Of a DNA stretch of 64,000 bases, positions 43,790 through 54,001 are shown piece by piece. The first letter of the stretch is position 1. Each line of letters opens with the position of its first letter. The stretch covers positions 17,558,329 through 17,622,328 of the forward strand of contig OZ038386.1 of the NCBI GenBank assembly GCA_964036045.1, written 5' to 3'. Made by a program: the position numbers and the translations under genes. The notes under the pieces were generated by a model. That model searched no databases and was not told where the DNA came from. It saw nothing but the letters and a program-made list of their open reading frames with translations. Source of the DNA: Eutreptiella sp. 'Long Island Sound 2002'. Lineage: Eukaryota > Euglenozoa > Euglenophyceae > Eutreptiales > Eutreptiaceae.

Positions 43790-43851
<62 letters not shown>

Positions 43852-45145
43852 CATGAAGCCAAGCGCACACATGCACGCATACATGCACACAGTGCATGAG
43901 GGCAACCAACCGCATACGCGCGCGCGCGCCCGTGCATGTGACCGGGGACTAATCCACCGCACATAGACTGAATGCTCCGGGCTGTCCGCGGCCGGTCAGG
44001 GATGACAGAAGGGTTCAAGCGGCCCGTTCCAGGGCGTTGAGGCAGCGGGTTGGGCAGGAGTCAGCTTTTGGCTGCCAGGGCACCCACAAGCAGTTGAATG
44101 ATTGCGCGCTGCTGATGGACTGCCAAAACGACATGCAGGTAAAGAAGAGGGCAAAGCAAACAATTTAGAACGGGACACTCCCCTTACCAGCTGCCCCAGG
44201 GGATGACACAACCCCCGGCGAAATGGGCCATAGCTCAAGTAGCTGCACTCTTCCAGGCCCCAGGCAGGTCACATAAACGACACGGCTGAGGGTTACGGTG
44301 AGACCCCCGTGCCGCACGGTACTCCACCAGCAAGAGCATCCGGCCCGAACCCCCCGCGTTTGCTGGCGTTGGCGTCCGTGATACTGCGGGGGAGGTCGGG
44401 TGGGGTGGGGGGACGCGCTTGGGCCGTGAGGCTGGAGGGGGGTGTCAAATATGTGGTGCAAAGCCGTCATTAGTGGGTGGAGCGGGGGGGGGGGGGGGTC
44501 AAGCTCCGGGGTAAAGGAATGTTTGGTGGTCGTTGAGGGCGGGCAGACGTGCCCCTTCCCCCTTCAAGCGCGTGCTTGATCTTTGAGTCACGTGGGCTCT
44601 CACTTCAGTGCGGACAGTCTTTTGGGAGTCCTCCCATTTCTTTGCACCCTCCTTCGAATCACATCAGGAGGCACTCACAGGGCGGGTGAAAATCTTACTT
44701 TCGGGGGGAGGGGGGGCCTTGGAGCCCCCGCAAACTCAGGGGGGGGGGGGTGCGAAAAGGGGCTCCAAGGGCCACAGGCTTATTTCCTCAGCACAAATGC
44801 CTGAAAATTTTGGCTCCAACTTGCTTATGGGGGGGGGGAGGGATGTATTAGAACGGCTGACAACCAAAGGAGCCCCCCCCTCTCTGGAGTGACACAGTGA
44901 CAGTGACAGTGACAGACTGACAGTGCCAGTGGTTTTGTCATGGAATATGCATGAAAAACATGGGAAATAGAGAGCCGGCCCTTGTAGCCCCCCTCCAGGG
45001 GGGTTGGGGTTGGAAAAGGGGCTGCAAGGGCCCCCCAGCCCCCCCAAATAAATTTTTCGGGGGCCCAGAAGCATTTCTCTCTGCAGTCGCCGTGCTCATT
45101 GACTGTTGCGTGCAGACGCTGCCAACACTTGTGTTCTCTCTGCAG
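43529..45145 (+). other. Gene 2 intron 6
   Basis: About 1.6 kb, phase 1. It contains an alternating TG/CG/CA tract (43681-43851), poly-G runs, and a left-end fragment of the TIR element (about 44843-44885). No nested gene is supported. Confidence 0.55.
43681..43851. repeat. TG/CG/CA alternating tract
   Basis: About 170 bases of nearly uninterrupted alternating purine-pyrimidine sequence, with CG-rich middle parts. Such tracts favour Z-DNA under supercoiling (established property of (CG)n/(CA)n). All frames across it are artefacts. Confidence 0.85.
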
Positions 45146-45172
45146 CCCCAAGCCCAAGCCCGCCAAGTGAAG
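45146..45172 (+). CDS. Gene 2 micro-exon 7: Pro/Ser linker (27 nt)
   Basis: TTCTCTCTGCAG precedes and GTATGTCC follows 27 bases, an exact multiple of three and phase 1 at both ends, matching every other junction in this gene. Joined to its neighbours it would encode about nine residues (TPSPSPPSE), an ideal flexible linker between the third PPC-like domain and the MAM domain. The splice sites are among the best in the locus, but a micro-exon cannot be proven from sequence alone. Confidence 0.5.
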
Positions 45173-45504
45173 GTATGTCCCTCCCACCCCCAGTCCAGAC
45201 ACAGTGCACCGTTCCGGTGAGGTCGCATCCAGGACCCCCCCCCCCCAAAACCTGCCCTGATCCATCCGCCCACCGACACCCTCGGCACGACGATGAAGAC
45301 GGAAACGGCGGGACAGGCACCAGAAAAGCATTTCCGCTGCCTGTTAGTGGCAGAAAAGGCCTTCACCATGCCACTCAGACGCCACGCCACTCGCCATCAT
45401 ATGGGGAAGTATTATGGGGAAGTGCAATGGTGATTCCTGATGCCTGGCATCAAGTGTCCGGCAGGAGAGGGGCACAAACAAGCCACCGGGGGCTCAAATC
45501 GGGC

Positions 45505-45665
45505 TAAAACCACTTGTTTTGGCATCCCACGTGGTCTAGGATCATTTTTGGAATAAATCTTTTTTTCCCCCCCGCTGGACCCTGTTGACCTATTCGGGGA
45601 CCCACCTGATTGGGCTCGACCGTGCACCTTGCCGCCGCATAATTAGCACTAGTACGGGGGTCTGG
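45505..45665. repeat. Diverged fragment of the 1.1-kb array unit
   Basis: Matches the middle of the units at 12773-18743: ACCACTTGTTTTGGCATCCC, TGGTCTAGGATCATTTTTG, GGACCCTGTTGACC, ACCCACCTGATTGGGCT. On the minus strand the frame seen in the array is still partly readable. It shows that the array family is dispersed, not confined to the intron of gene 1. Confidence 0.7.
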
Positions 45666-45692
45666 AGTATTTTTTGTTCGCAATTGGCCTGG

Positions 45693-45812
45693 TAACCCCG
45701 ACACCCCGGGGCTATCCCCGGACACCCCGGGGCTAACCTCGGACACCCCGGGGGTAGCCTCGGAACCCCCAGGGCTAGCCCCGGACAACGCGGGGCTAGC
45801 CCCGGACGCCAC
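45693..45812. repeat. GC-rich minisatellite
   Basis: About five to six imperfect units of the form CCCCGGACACCCCGGGGCTA, roughly 24 bases each, with drift. The internal CCCCGGGG palindromes could form hairpins. Confidence 0.75.
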
Positions 45813-46046
45813 GTGCCGTTAGTGCTACCCGCTCCTGTCGCACCCGGGACTCGGTAGGAACCAGCTGCGTCCCGTGTCAGGCTCCGTATGATCCAGCTCC
45901 CTCTGTTCATGGGGCGGCGCACTATTGGCCAGTCCGATCATCACTTACACGAGGCCGTGCTTCCCCCTTCTTTGGAGTATGCCTCTCTTGGCACTGACAA
46001 AGGGCCTTTTTGTGTGTCCCCTGTCTCAAGCCCCCAGTGGCTCCAC

Positions 46047-46227
46047 CGCCCATCTGGCAGTACCCTTGGGTGGCTGATGAAGTTGCTGTCGTGACGGCTT
46101 CTGCATTCAGTCCAGGTATCCATTTGCAGAAAAAGCCCCACGCGCAGTACATTTCTGGCATCGTGCATTCTGTGAATGCCGATTGCGGGTTGACCTCCAA
46201 ATTTGACTTGCGCATTGCGCATGAGCC
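46047..46227 (-). repeat. Inverted duplication, arm 2
   Basis: Reverse complement of 38621-38801 with about three mismatches. Its outer flank (GATATTTCGGGAGGG, 46230-46244) corresponds to the left flank of arm 1, minus a 25-base insertion. Frames are open on both strands, so coding status is unclear. Confidence 0.9.
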
Positions 46228-47346
46228 GAGATATTTCGGGAGGGGGAAATTTCGGGGGCGAAATTTCGTTTCTCAGATTGGTGCCAAACCCCCCCCCCCG
46301 AAATTTTTTTGCGCAATCCGGGCCATTTCTTGCTCCCTGGGTCGGCTGCTGACATTTTTCTTCTGTAGGGAGGTACCGGGGCCCATGTATTGCATGTCAG
46401 GATCAGTGTTTATGCTTGTGCGTATCCCAAAATTTTTTTCTTATGTATCCTGTGTACCCCAAAAAATGATTTTGTGTACCCAGTGTGTATCGCATCAGAT
46501 CTTTTTGTGGATCCGCTGTGTACCCCAAGGACTGTGCTCCCCGCAACTGTACACACGGCAGCAAAATTTGGGGGTGCCGAAATTTTTCCCACCCGGAAAT
46601 CCCCGCCCCTCTGTAGTGTTCAGTCTCCGTGTTCCTGTTGGCGAGTGATTTGTGTCAGGAAGTTGCTGTAAGCCCCGCCCCCCTGCCCCCTCCCCCCCCC
46701 GCCGCACTGAGAGGCTGGTTGAGCGTTTGGTCTACCCTTGTGGTCTGCCGAAGGGGGGCACAGGGTGACGGGCCAGCGCAGGTGCAGGGACGAGTGCGGC
46801 CTCAAAGCGGGGAGACGTGCTCGGCTTTAGCCGCGCCTCCCAAGTCGGCCTCAAACCGTGCACAAAGTGGATTGTGGGCAGAAGCCAGCCTTTGGGGACA
46901 TGGGAGGCGTGACCTACCGAAAGATGAAAGCGGGGATCGTGCCAGACAACTGAGTCAGTCTGTGTCATGGGGCTGTTGTTGTAATTCATTGGGCAGGCGA
47001 GCAGCTGCATGACCTCTTGGGCAGTACAGTGTCCGCTGTCACGCAGAGGACCCGTTGAGTCTCTGGCCTGAGAGCCCGTCTGATGTTTGACAATTTTGGG
47101 AGGGCGAAAAAAAGTTTGCACGCGGGTGGTGGGGGGGGGGGGGGGCTCTCGTGACAGGCCAGTCCAAAGAGGCTAGTCTAAAAACTCTGATGATGACTCA
47201 CCACCTGCGCTGCGATGATACATACCTCAAAGTGCTCAGCGCATCGTGGAGAGCATTTTGAGCCATAAATGTTGGAGCACCTGAAAACCCACCGTATCGC
47301 CACGGTGCGTCAAGCGGCAGCCCAATGCTGATCGTTGGGAAGGGTG

Positions 47347-47545
47347 CAGGGAAGTATTAGAATGGCCGTACACCGCAGGAGGAGGGGGGGTACCCCCCCT
47401 GGACCCCCCCCCCCAGACCAAAGTGACAACAGCGGCAAAGAAAGAATTTTCCCATTGGGAAAATCTTGTTGGGCCATTTTTCCTACACAAACTATTGGGT
47501 CCCAGACCCCCTCCTCTCTTCGAACACATCCCTGGAAGGGTGGGG
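47347..47545 (+). mobile_element. TIR element (MITE-like), complete copy
   Basis: Left end GGGAAGTATTAGAATGGC and right end TTCGAACACATCCC are imperfect inverted repeats. The interior blocks AGCGGCAAAGAAAGAATTTT, CCCATTGGGAAAATCTTGTT and GGCCATTTTTCCTACACAAA match the copies at 30501 and 42096. Confidence 0.7.
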
Positions 47546-47886
47546 GATGGAGAGGGTTGCAGGGCGAGCATGCACTTGAAGGGGGCGCGGGGTGTCCCCC
47601 CCGTTCAAGGTGACGTTTCATTCTGCCCTAACCAATGCCACCTCCAACAGCCCACCAACCGGTTTCGTAACCGCCAGATCTTGTCTACCCCCCCTCAAGT
47701 GCCTATTCAACCGGCAGTAACCGCTTTGGCAACCCCGCTCCAGCCTTCGGCCTCCTTCAGTACCTGGGCCACAAAGCTATTTCTCACGCTGTTCCTTGTG
47801 ACTGTCCCCCATTGGGGCCTGTCCTGAATCGGTGCTACTCGCCGCTGTCCCCGCCCCCGCGCCACACCCGGCGTTCCCCTCTGCAG

Positions 47887-48366
47887 ACATCCCTTGCGAC
47901 CTCTCCACGGCCGGCACCGCCTCCTTCTGCAACGACCTCTGGACCACCTCCGGGGGGGACTTCCTGTGGACGCACCAGTCGTCGGGGGGCACGCCCTCCG
48001 GCAGCACCGGCCCCGACCACGGCCCGAACGACGGCCCGTACCTGTTCGTCGAGGCGAGCAGCCCCAACTACCCCGACAAGACCTGCCACCTCTACTCCGC
48101 CGTGGGGCAGTGGCTGGGGGTGACGTTCAAGTACCACATGTTCGGCGACGGCATTGGGGCGTTGCTGGTGGAGACGCAGGCGCCGGGGGGGGCCTGGGCG
48201 GAGGTCTGGCGCCGGGCCGGGGCGCAGCAGGAGGCCGGCGCGGACCCGTGGGTGGTGGCGCACGTGGCGTTCGGTGCCGCGGTGGAGAGGGTCCGGATCG
48301 TCGGGGTCACGGACACGTGGGCCGGGGACACGGGGCTCGCAGATATCGTCTTGAGGCGCGCTGCAG
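47887..48366 (+). CDS. Gene 2 exon 8: MAM domain
   Basis: 160 codons, one whole domain in one symmetrical phase 1 exon. Order of MAM features: CDLSTAGTASFCNDLW, TPSGSTGPDHGPNDGPYLFV (the usual TP-TGP-D-G-Y-hydrophobic run), SSPNYPDKTCHLYSA, LGVTFKYHMFGDGIGALLVE (the diagnostic F-YHM-G-G-L-V segment), WRRAGAQQ, VERVRIVGVTDTWAGDTGLA, DIVLRR. MAM domains mediate adhesion and dimerisation in meprins, tyrosine phosphatases and neuropilins; a recognition role is inferred. Acceptor CCTCTGCAG|AC, donor GCTGCAG|GTGTGC. Confidence 0.85.
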
Positions 48367-49550
48367 GTGTGCGCTTCGCGCTCCGGTGTTGTGGCGTGGG
48401 CAATGCATACCTCGCCTCCCACACAACCAATTTGTAACCCCCCCCCAGCCTTCGTCCAAGATACGGCCCGCGCGTGTCGCGGCTCTGTCGAGTGATATTT
48501 GAAGTACTGCTGGAATGCCATGTTGATTCTGGAGGGTGACAACCGTCGTCGATCTATGGCCAAGATACGGCCCGAGAAATGGGGGGATCAATGAGTACAA
48601 GGTAGTTGAAAAGGGCAGGGGACTCTGAGGGCCTGTGGTATTGGACTAGGATTCTGCTCATTAATTGAAGTTGGTCAAAATGCAATTCAGAAATGTGCTT
48701 CCGATTTCGACTGTGTTGGCGCTTAGGAGGTTTGGATTTGGGTGGTGGCCATCGTCGAATTTATGGCCAAGGTACGGAGGGCGTATGTACCGATTTCAGT
48801 TGGGACCTTGTTGCAGCCGGTCTCAAGTCATAGATTTGGGGCAATATGCTCGATTTGTGTGCATTTTCGGTTGTGTTTGCTGAGAAACACTGGGTCTGTT
48901 GTGGTTTGTTACCATGCATTTGGTTATGGGTTGATGGCGATTGGAAGTGGCATAGGAGCAGTTTGCGTCCAAGTGCCTCGATGATACAGCCTTGAACGCC
49001 GGCGTAAGGTGCACCTATCTGAGATCCGGGGGCCGTATGTACCGTATTGATTTGGGACGTGGCCGTATCTTAGACAATGGGGCCTGGGGGCTACTGGCGT
49101 GGTCGTTTGGCTCTGTCTGGATCTGATTGTATGCCTGGGCCATCTTGAAGCACGGTTTTTCTTGCGCAAATGTTGGCTGCCACTGACCAGCTGGTTGGGC
49201 AGTTGACCGGTCCAACGATAGCGGCGTTGGACAGTGCACACACAAACACAGAATGTAAGGGCAACTCAGCTCGCCAGTGGCCCCCTGCTAGCAACGGTTA
49301 GTCCTGGGGCAGCAACCACCAGTTTGGTGGGGAGAAGCGGGAGGCGGGGCGTTGCCTTGGTGGATGGCGGTGGGGGAGGCACACCGAATGTAGTAGTGCT
49401 GTACGAGGCTGGCAGAGCGCAAGCGTAAGTGCCCAAACTCGGCTCTGATTTCGGCACCAGCCCATGCACGAGGAGCAGTGCCAACAATCTGTGCATGGGA
49501 AGCAGCGCACGTTTGTCGTCAGTGTGGAGTCATCTCCGGTCAGGCAGCTC
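48367..49550. other. Downstream of the MAM exon
   Basis: Either the start of a 6.5-kb intron (if the gene continues to 54881) or 3' flank. It includes repeated short phrases about GATTTGGG and GCCAAGATACGG or GCCAAGGTACGG (48545, 48770). No convincing exon. Confidence 0.4.
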
Positions 49551-49552
49551 CG

Positions 49553-52500
49553 TTAAAGCCACTGATGAAGAAAGCCTGAGTGTCGCCTTAGTGTCCAGGT
49601 TCTGTTTTTTTTTTTTTGCAGAGTTGCAGCTCCAAATGCACCCTCAATGCTGTGCTTAGCCAAAGTATGATTCCACGCCAAAGAATTGCATGCGCATCCC
49701 AAGCCCTTTTGTACGGAGCTTTGTACAGGGGCATTGATGGCATTGTCAAAGCCGATGCTGTACCCGTCCAGAGGCTGACACATGCACACCCAATATTCCC
49801 CAGATTTGGGCTCAGAATTGGCTGACGAAGGATGTGCATGGTGCGAGCATACGGGCCATTGGAAGGCGTTGTAGTGGCCTGGTGCTGACTGGAGGGGGAT
49901 ACGAGAGATTGCATCGATGGTGCCATAGAGGGGCCCTGAAGTGAGCGCAAGTACGCTGCATGCACCCCTTTCAACAGATTCGCCATCTCCAGCCTTGTTA
50001 CCATCGCCATCGTCATCGCCCTCCCCGTCCGCATCTCCATCGCCATCCCCATTGCCATCCGTGTCCACCTTCCCATCGCCATCGCCATCGCCATCGCCAT
50101 CGCCATCGCCATCGCCATCGCCATCGCCATCGCCATCCATGTCCCAGTCGTCATCACCATCTCCGTTCCCATCACCATCGCGAGATCCATCTTCATCACC
50201 ATCTTCATCCCCGCACCCATCCCCATCATCACTGCCATCACCATCACCTTCACCAGCGCCATCCTCATCCCCGCTCCCATCCTCATCGTCACTGCCATCA
50301 CCATCGCTTTCACCATCGCCATCCTCATCCCCGCACCCATCCTCATCGTCACTGCCATCACCATCACCTTCACCATCGCCATCCTCATCCCCGCACCCAT
50401 CCTCATCGTCACTGCCATCGCCATCGCTTTCACCATCGCCATCCTCATCCCCGCACCCATCCTCATCGTCACTGCCATCGCCATCACCTTCACCATCGCC
50501 ATCCTCATCCCCGCACCCATCCTCATCGTCACTGCCATCGCCATCACGTTCACCATCGCCATCCTCATCCCCGCACCCATCCCCATCGTCACTGCCATCG
50601 CCATCACCATCACCATCGCCATCCTCATCCCCGCTCCCATCCCCATCGTCACTGCCATCGCCATCACCATCACCATCGCCATCCTCATCCCCGCACCCAT
50701 CCCCATCGTCACTGCCATCGCCATCACCATCACCATCGCCATCCTCATCCCCGCACCCATCCCCATCGTCACTGCCGTCGCCATCACCATCACCATCGCC
50801 ATCCTCATCCCCGCACCCATCCCCATCGTCACTGCCGTCGCCATCACCATCACCATCGCCATCCTCATCTCCGCACCCATCCCCATCGTTACTGCCATCG
50901 CCATCGCTTTCACCATCGCCATCCTCATCCCCGCACCCATCCTCATCGTCACTGCCATCACCATCACCTTCACCAGCGCCATCCTCATCCCCGCACCCAT
51001 CCTCATCGTCACTGCCATCACCATCACCTTCACCATCGCCATCCTCATCCCCGCACCCATCCTCATCGTCACTGCCATCCCCATCACCTTCACCATCGCC
51101 ATCCTCATCTCCGCACCCATCCCCATCGTTACTGCCATCACCATCACCTTCACCATCGCCATCCTCATCCCCGCACCCATCCTCATCGTCACTGCCATCA
51201 CCATCACCTTCACCATCGCCATCCTCATCCCCGCACCCATCCTCATCGTCACTGCCATCGCCATCACGTTCACCATCGCCATCCTCATCCCCGCACCCAT
51301 CCTCATCGTCACTGCCATCGCCATCACCTTCACCATCGCCATCCTCATCCCCGCACCCATCCTCATCATCACTGCCATCACCATCACCTTCACCAGCGCC
51401 ATCCTCATCCCCGCACCCATCCTCATCGTCACTGCCATCACCATCACCTTCACCATCGCCATCCTCATCCCCGCACCCATCCTCATCGTCACTGCCATCA
51501 CCATCACCTTCACCATCGCCATCCTCATCCCCGCTCCCATCCCCATCGTTACTGCCATCGCCATCACCTTCACCATCGCCATCCTCATCCCCGCACCCAT
51601 CCTCATCGTCACTGCCATCACCATCACCTTCACCATCGCCATCCTCATCCCCGCACCCATCCTCATCGTCACTGCCATCGCCATCGCTTTCACCATCGCC
51701 ATCCTCATCCCCGCACCCATCCCCATCGTCACTGCCATCGCCATCACCATCAGTATCGCCATCCTCATCCCCGCACCCATCCCCATCGTCACTGCCATCA
51801 CCATCACCTTCACCATCGCCATCCTCATCCCCGCACCCATCCCCATCGTTACTGCCATCGCCATCACCATCACCATCGCCATCCTCATCCCCGCACCCAT
51901 CCTCATCGTCACTGCCATCACCATCACCTTCACCATCGCCATCCTCATCCCCGCACCCATCCTCATCGTCACTGCCATCACCATCACGTTCACCATCGCC
52001 ATCCTCATCCCCGCACCCATCCTCATCGTCACTGCCATCGCCATCGCTTTCACCATCGCCATCCTCATCCCCGCACCCATCCTCATCGTCACTGCCATCG
52101 CCATCACGTTCACCATCGCCATCCTCATCCCCGCACCCATCCTCATCGTCACTGCCATCGCCATCACCATCACCATCGCCATCCTCATCCCCGCACCCAT
52201 CCTCATCGTCACTGCCATCGCCATCACCATCACCATCGCCATCCTCATCCCCGCACCCATCCTCATCGTCACTGCCATCGCCATCACCTTCACCATCGCC
52301 ATCCTCATCCCCGCACCCATCCTCATCATCACTGCCATCACCATCACCTTCACCAGCGCCATCCTCATCCCCGCACCCATCCTCATCGTCACTGCCATCA
52401 CCATCACCTTCACCATCGCCATCCTCATCCCCGCACCCATCCTCATCGTCACTGCCATCACCATCACCTTCACCATCGCCATCCTCATCCCCGCTCCCAT

Positions 52501-54001
52501 CCCCATCGTTACTGCCATCGCCATCACCTTCACCATCGCCATCCTCATCCCCGCACCCATCCTCATCGTCACTGCCATCACCATCACCTTCACCATCGCC
52601 ATCCTCATCCCCGCACCCATCCTCATCGTCACTGCCATCGCCATCGCTTTCACCATCGCCATCCTCATCCCCGCACCCATCCCCATCGTCACTGCCATCG
52701 CCATCACCATCAGTATCGCCATCCTCATCCCCGCACCCATCCTCATCGTCACTGCCATCACCATCACCTTCACCATCGCCATCCTCATCCCCGCACCCAT
52801 CCCCATCGTTACTGCCATCGCCATCACCATCACCATCGCCATCCTCATCCCCGCACCCATCCTCATCGTCACTGCCATCGCCATCACCTTCACCATCGCC
52901 ATCCTCATCCCCGCACCCATCCTCATCGTCACTGCCATCACCATCACGTTCACCATCGCCATCCTCATCCCCGCACCCATCCTCATCGTCACTGCCATCG
53001 CCATCGCTTTCACCATCGCCATCCTCATCCCCGCACCCATCCTCATCGTCACTGCCATCGCCATCACCTTCACCATCGCCATCCTCATCCCCGCACCCAT
53101 CCTCATCGTCACTGCCATCGCCATCACCATCACCATCGCCATCCTCATCCCCGCACCCATCCTCATCGTCACTGCCATCGCCATCACGTTCACCATCGCC
53201 ATCCTCATCCCCGCACCCATCCTCATCGTCACTGCCATCGCCATCACGTTCACCTTCACCATCACCATCCTCATCCCCGCACCCATCTTCATCGTCACTG
53301 CCATCGCCATCACCTTCACCATCGCCATCCTCATCCCCGCACCCATCCTCATCGTCACTGCCATCGCCATCACCATCACCATCACCATCCTCATCCCCGC
53401 ACCCATCCTCATCGTCAATCCCATCACGTTCACCTTCACTATCGCCATCGCCATCGCCATCCTCATCGTCACTGCCATCGCCATCGCCATCCTCATCCCC
53501 GCACCCATCCTCATCACCGATGTCATCCTCATTGCCATCAACATCGCCATCAACATCACCGTCCTCATCCCCGCACCCATCCTTGTCGTCAATTCCATCC
53601 CCGTCGCCGCCGCCATCACCGTTGTCAATTCCATCACCATCGCCATCGCCATCTTCCTCGCCACACCCATCCTCATCTTCATCCCCATCACCATTATTAT
53701 CATCTCCATCATCATCCCCATCTCCATGGTCAAGCCCATCCCCATCCCCAGTTTCATCACCAGTTCCATCGCCATTGCCACCTTCACCCCCGTCAAGCCC
53801 CAGCCCCAGTCCAAGCACAGACGGTGTGTGGTAATTTACCGTTCTAAAAGCCCCAAAAGCTCTTTCCAACCTTTTTCCGCACCAGTGGCGGCCGCTGCCG
53901 GCTGACATGGTGTCAAAAATAGGCATTTTTCGCCCATTTCTGGGCGTCATGAGCGGACGTTGATCTTGTGAGCCCAACACCTTTTCTTGACCTTGACCCA
54001 A
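49553..54001 (-). CDS. Asp/Gly-rich repeat ORF over the 60-bp minisatellite (1,482 codons)
   Basis: Longest frame in the window. After about 75 unique residues (MGQGQEKVLGSQDQRPLMTP start) it becomes a 20-residue repeat of the form DGDGSDDEDGCGDEDGDGEG, more than 50 times, then about 140 unique residues with Cys (SGEYWVCMCQPLDGYSIGFD) and a Lys run from an A-tract. Regular Asp at alternate positions with Gly recalls Ca-binding loops such as thrombospondin type 3 repeats, but no exact family match is visible. Other frames on both strands are also open because the unit is 60 bp with no stop, so openness alone is not evidence. In favour: length changes are multiples of three and the frame extends into unique sequence at both ends. 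Confidence 0.35.
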   Translation of the reverse strand: MGQGQEKVLGSQDQRPLMTPRNGRKMPIFDTMSAGSGRHWCGKRLERAFGAFRTVNYHTPSVLGLGLGLDGGEGGNGDGTGDETGDGDGLDHGDGDDDGDDNNGDGDEDEDGCGEEDGDGDGDGIDNGDGGGDGDGIDDKDGCGDEDGDVDGDVDGNEDDIGDEDGCGDEDGDGDGSDDEDGDGDGDSEGERDGIDDEDGCGDEDGDGDGDGDGSDDEDGCGDEDGDGEGDGDGSDDEDGCGDEDGDGEGERDGDGSDDEDGCGDEDGDGERDGDGSDDEDGCGDEDGDGDGDGDGSDDEDGCGDEDGDGEGDGDGSDDEDGCGDEDGDGESDGDGSDDEDGCGDEDGDGERDGDGSDDEDGCGDEDGDGEGDGDGSDDEDGCGDEDGDGDGDGDGSNDGDGCGDEDGDGEGDGDGSDDEDGCGDEDGDTDGDGDGSDDGDGCGDEDGDGESDGDGSDDEDGCGDEDGDGEGDGDGSDDEDGCGDEDGDGEGDGDGSNDGDGSGDEDGDGEGDGDGSDDEDGCGDEDGDGEGDGDGSDDEDGCGDEDGAGEGDGDGSDDEDGCGDEDGDGEGDGDGSDDEDGCGDEDGDGDGDGDGSDDEDGCGDEDGDGDGDGDGSDDEDGCGDEDGDGERDGDGSDDEDGCGDEDGDGESDGDGSDDEDGCGDEDGDGERDGDGSDDEDGCGDEDGDGEGDGDGSDDEDGCGDEDGDGDGDGDGSNDGDGCGDEDGDGEGDGDGSDDGDGCGDEDGDTDGDGDGSDDGDGCGDEDGDGESDGDGSDDEDGCGDEDGDGEGDGDGSDDEDGCGDEDGDGEGDGDGSNDGDGSGDEDGDGEGDGDGSDDEDGCGDEDGDGEGDGDGSDDEDGCGDEDGAGEGDGDGSDDEDGCGDEDGDGEGDGDGSDDEDGCGDEDGDGERDGDGSDDEDGCGDEDGDGEGDGDGSDDEDGCGDEDGDGEGDGDGSNDGDGCGDEDGDGEGDGDGSDDEDGCGDEDGDGEGDGDGSDDEDGCGDEDGAGEGDGDGSDDEDGCGDEDGDGESDGDGSNDGDGCGDEDGDGDGDGDGSDDGDGCGDEDGDGDGDGDGSDDGDGCGDEDGDGDGDGDGSDDGDGCGDEDGDGDGDGDGSDDGDGSGDEDGDGDGDGDGSDDGDGCGDEDGDGERDGDGSDDEDGCGDEDGDGEGDGDGSDDEDGCGDEDGDGESDGDGSDDEDGCGDEDGDGEGDGDGSDDEDGCGDEDGDGESDGDGSDDEDGSGDEDGAGEGDGDGSDDGDGCGDEDGDEDGSRDGDGNGDGDDDWDMDGDGDGDGDGDGDGDGDGDGDGKVDTDGNGDGDGDADGEGDDDGDGNKAGDGESVERGACSVLALTSGPLYGTIDAISRIPLQSAPGHYNAFQWPVCSHHAHPSSANSEPKSGEYWVCMCQPLDGYSIGFDNAINAPVQSSVQKGLGCACNSLAWNHTLAKHSIEGAFGAATLQKKKNRTWTLRRHSGFLHQWL
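50050..53690. repeat. 60-bp minisatellite with higher-order structure
   Basis: CCATCG/CCATCA hexamer-rich flanks surround an array in which 50 consecutive units are exactly 60 bp (50221-53220), each ending ATCCTCATCC plus CCGCACCCAT or a close variant. From 51301 a block of 16 units (960 bp) is repeated at 52261-53220 with only a few unit-level differences, so the array has a higher-order repeat. Beyond 53250 units vary by multiples of 6 bp. Confidence 0.95.

Larger units (their letters stand above)
45173..47886 (+). other. Gene 2 intron 7
   Basis: About 2.7 kb, phase 1. It contains a diverged piece of the intron-5 array unit (about 45505-45665), a minisatellite (45693-45812), arm 2 of the inverted duplication (46047-46227), poly-G runs and a TIR element (47347-47545). 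The minus-strand frame 46732-47121 is moderately protein-like but unsupported. Confidence 0.55.

Noticed and set aside
43051-43962. 303-codon minus-strand frame
   Set aside because: Half is the TG/CG repeat and the rest is antisense to the third PPC-like exon.
47835-48563. 242-codon minus-strand frame opposite the MAM exon
   Set aside because: Shadow of the exon; Arg/Gly/Ala-rich without domain features.
50221-53220. CRISPR-like regular repeats
   Set aside because: Units are contiguous without unique spacers and the DNA is eukaryotic.
49941-53847. Plus-strand Ser/Pro and His/Arg frames of about 1,300 codons over the minisatellite, and a Met/Ala/Gly minus frame
   Set aside because: A 60-bp unit without stops is open in several frames at once; these frames are low-complexity and do not gain support from unique flanks.
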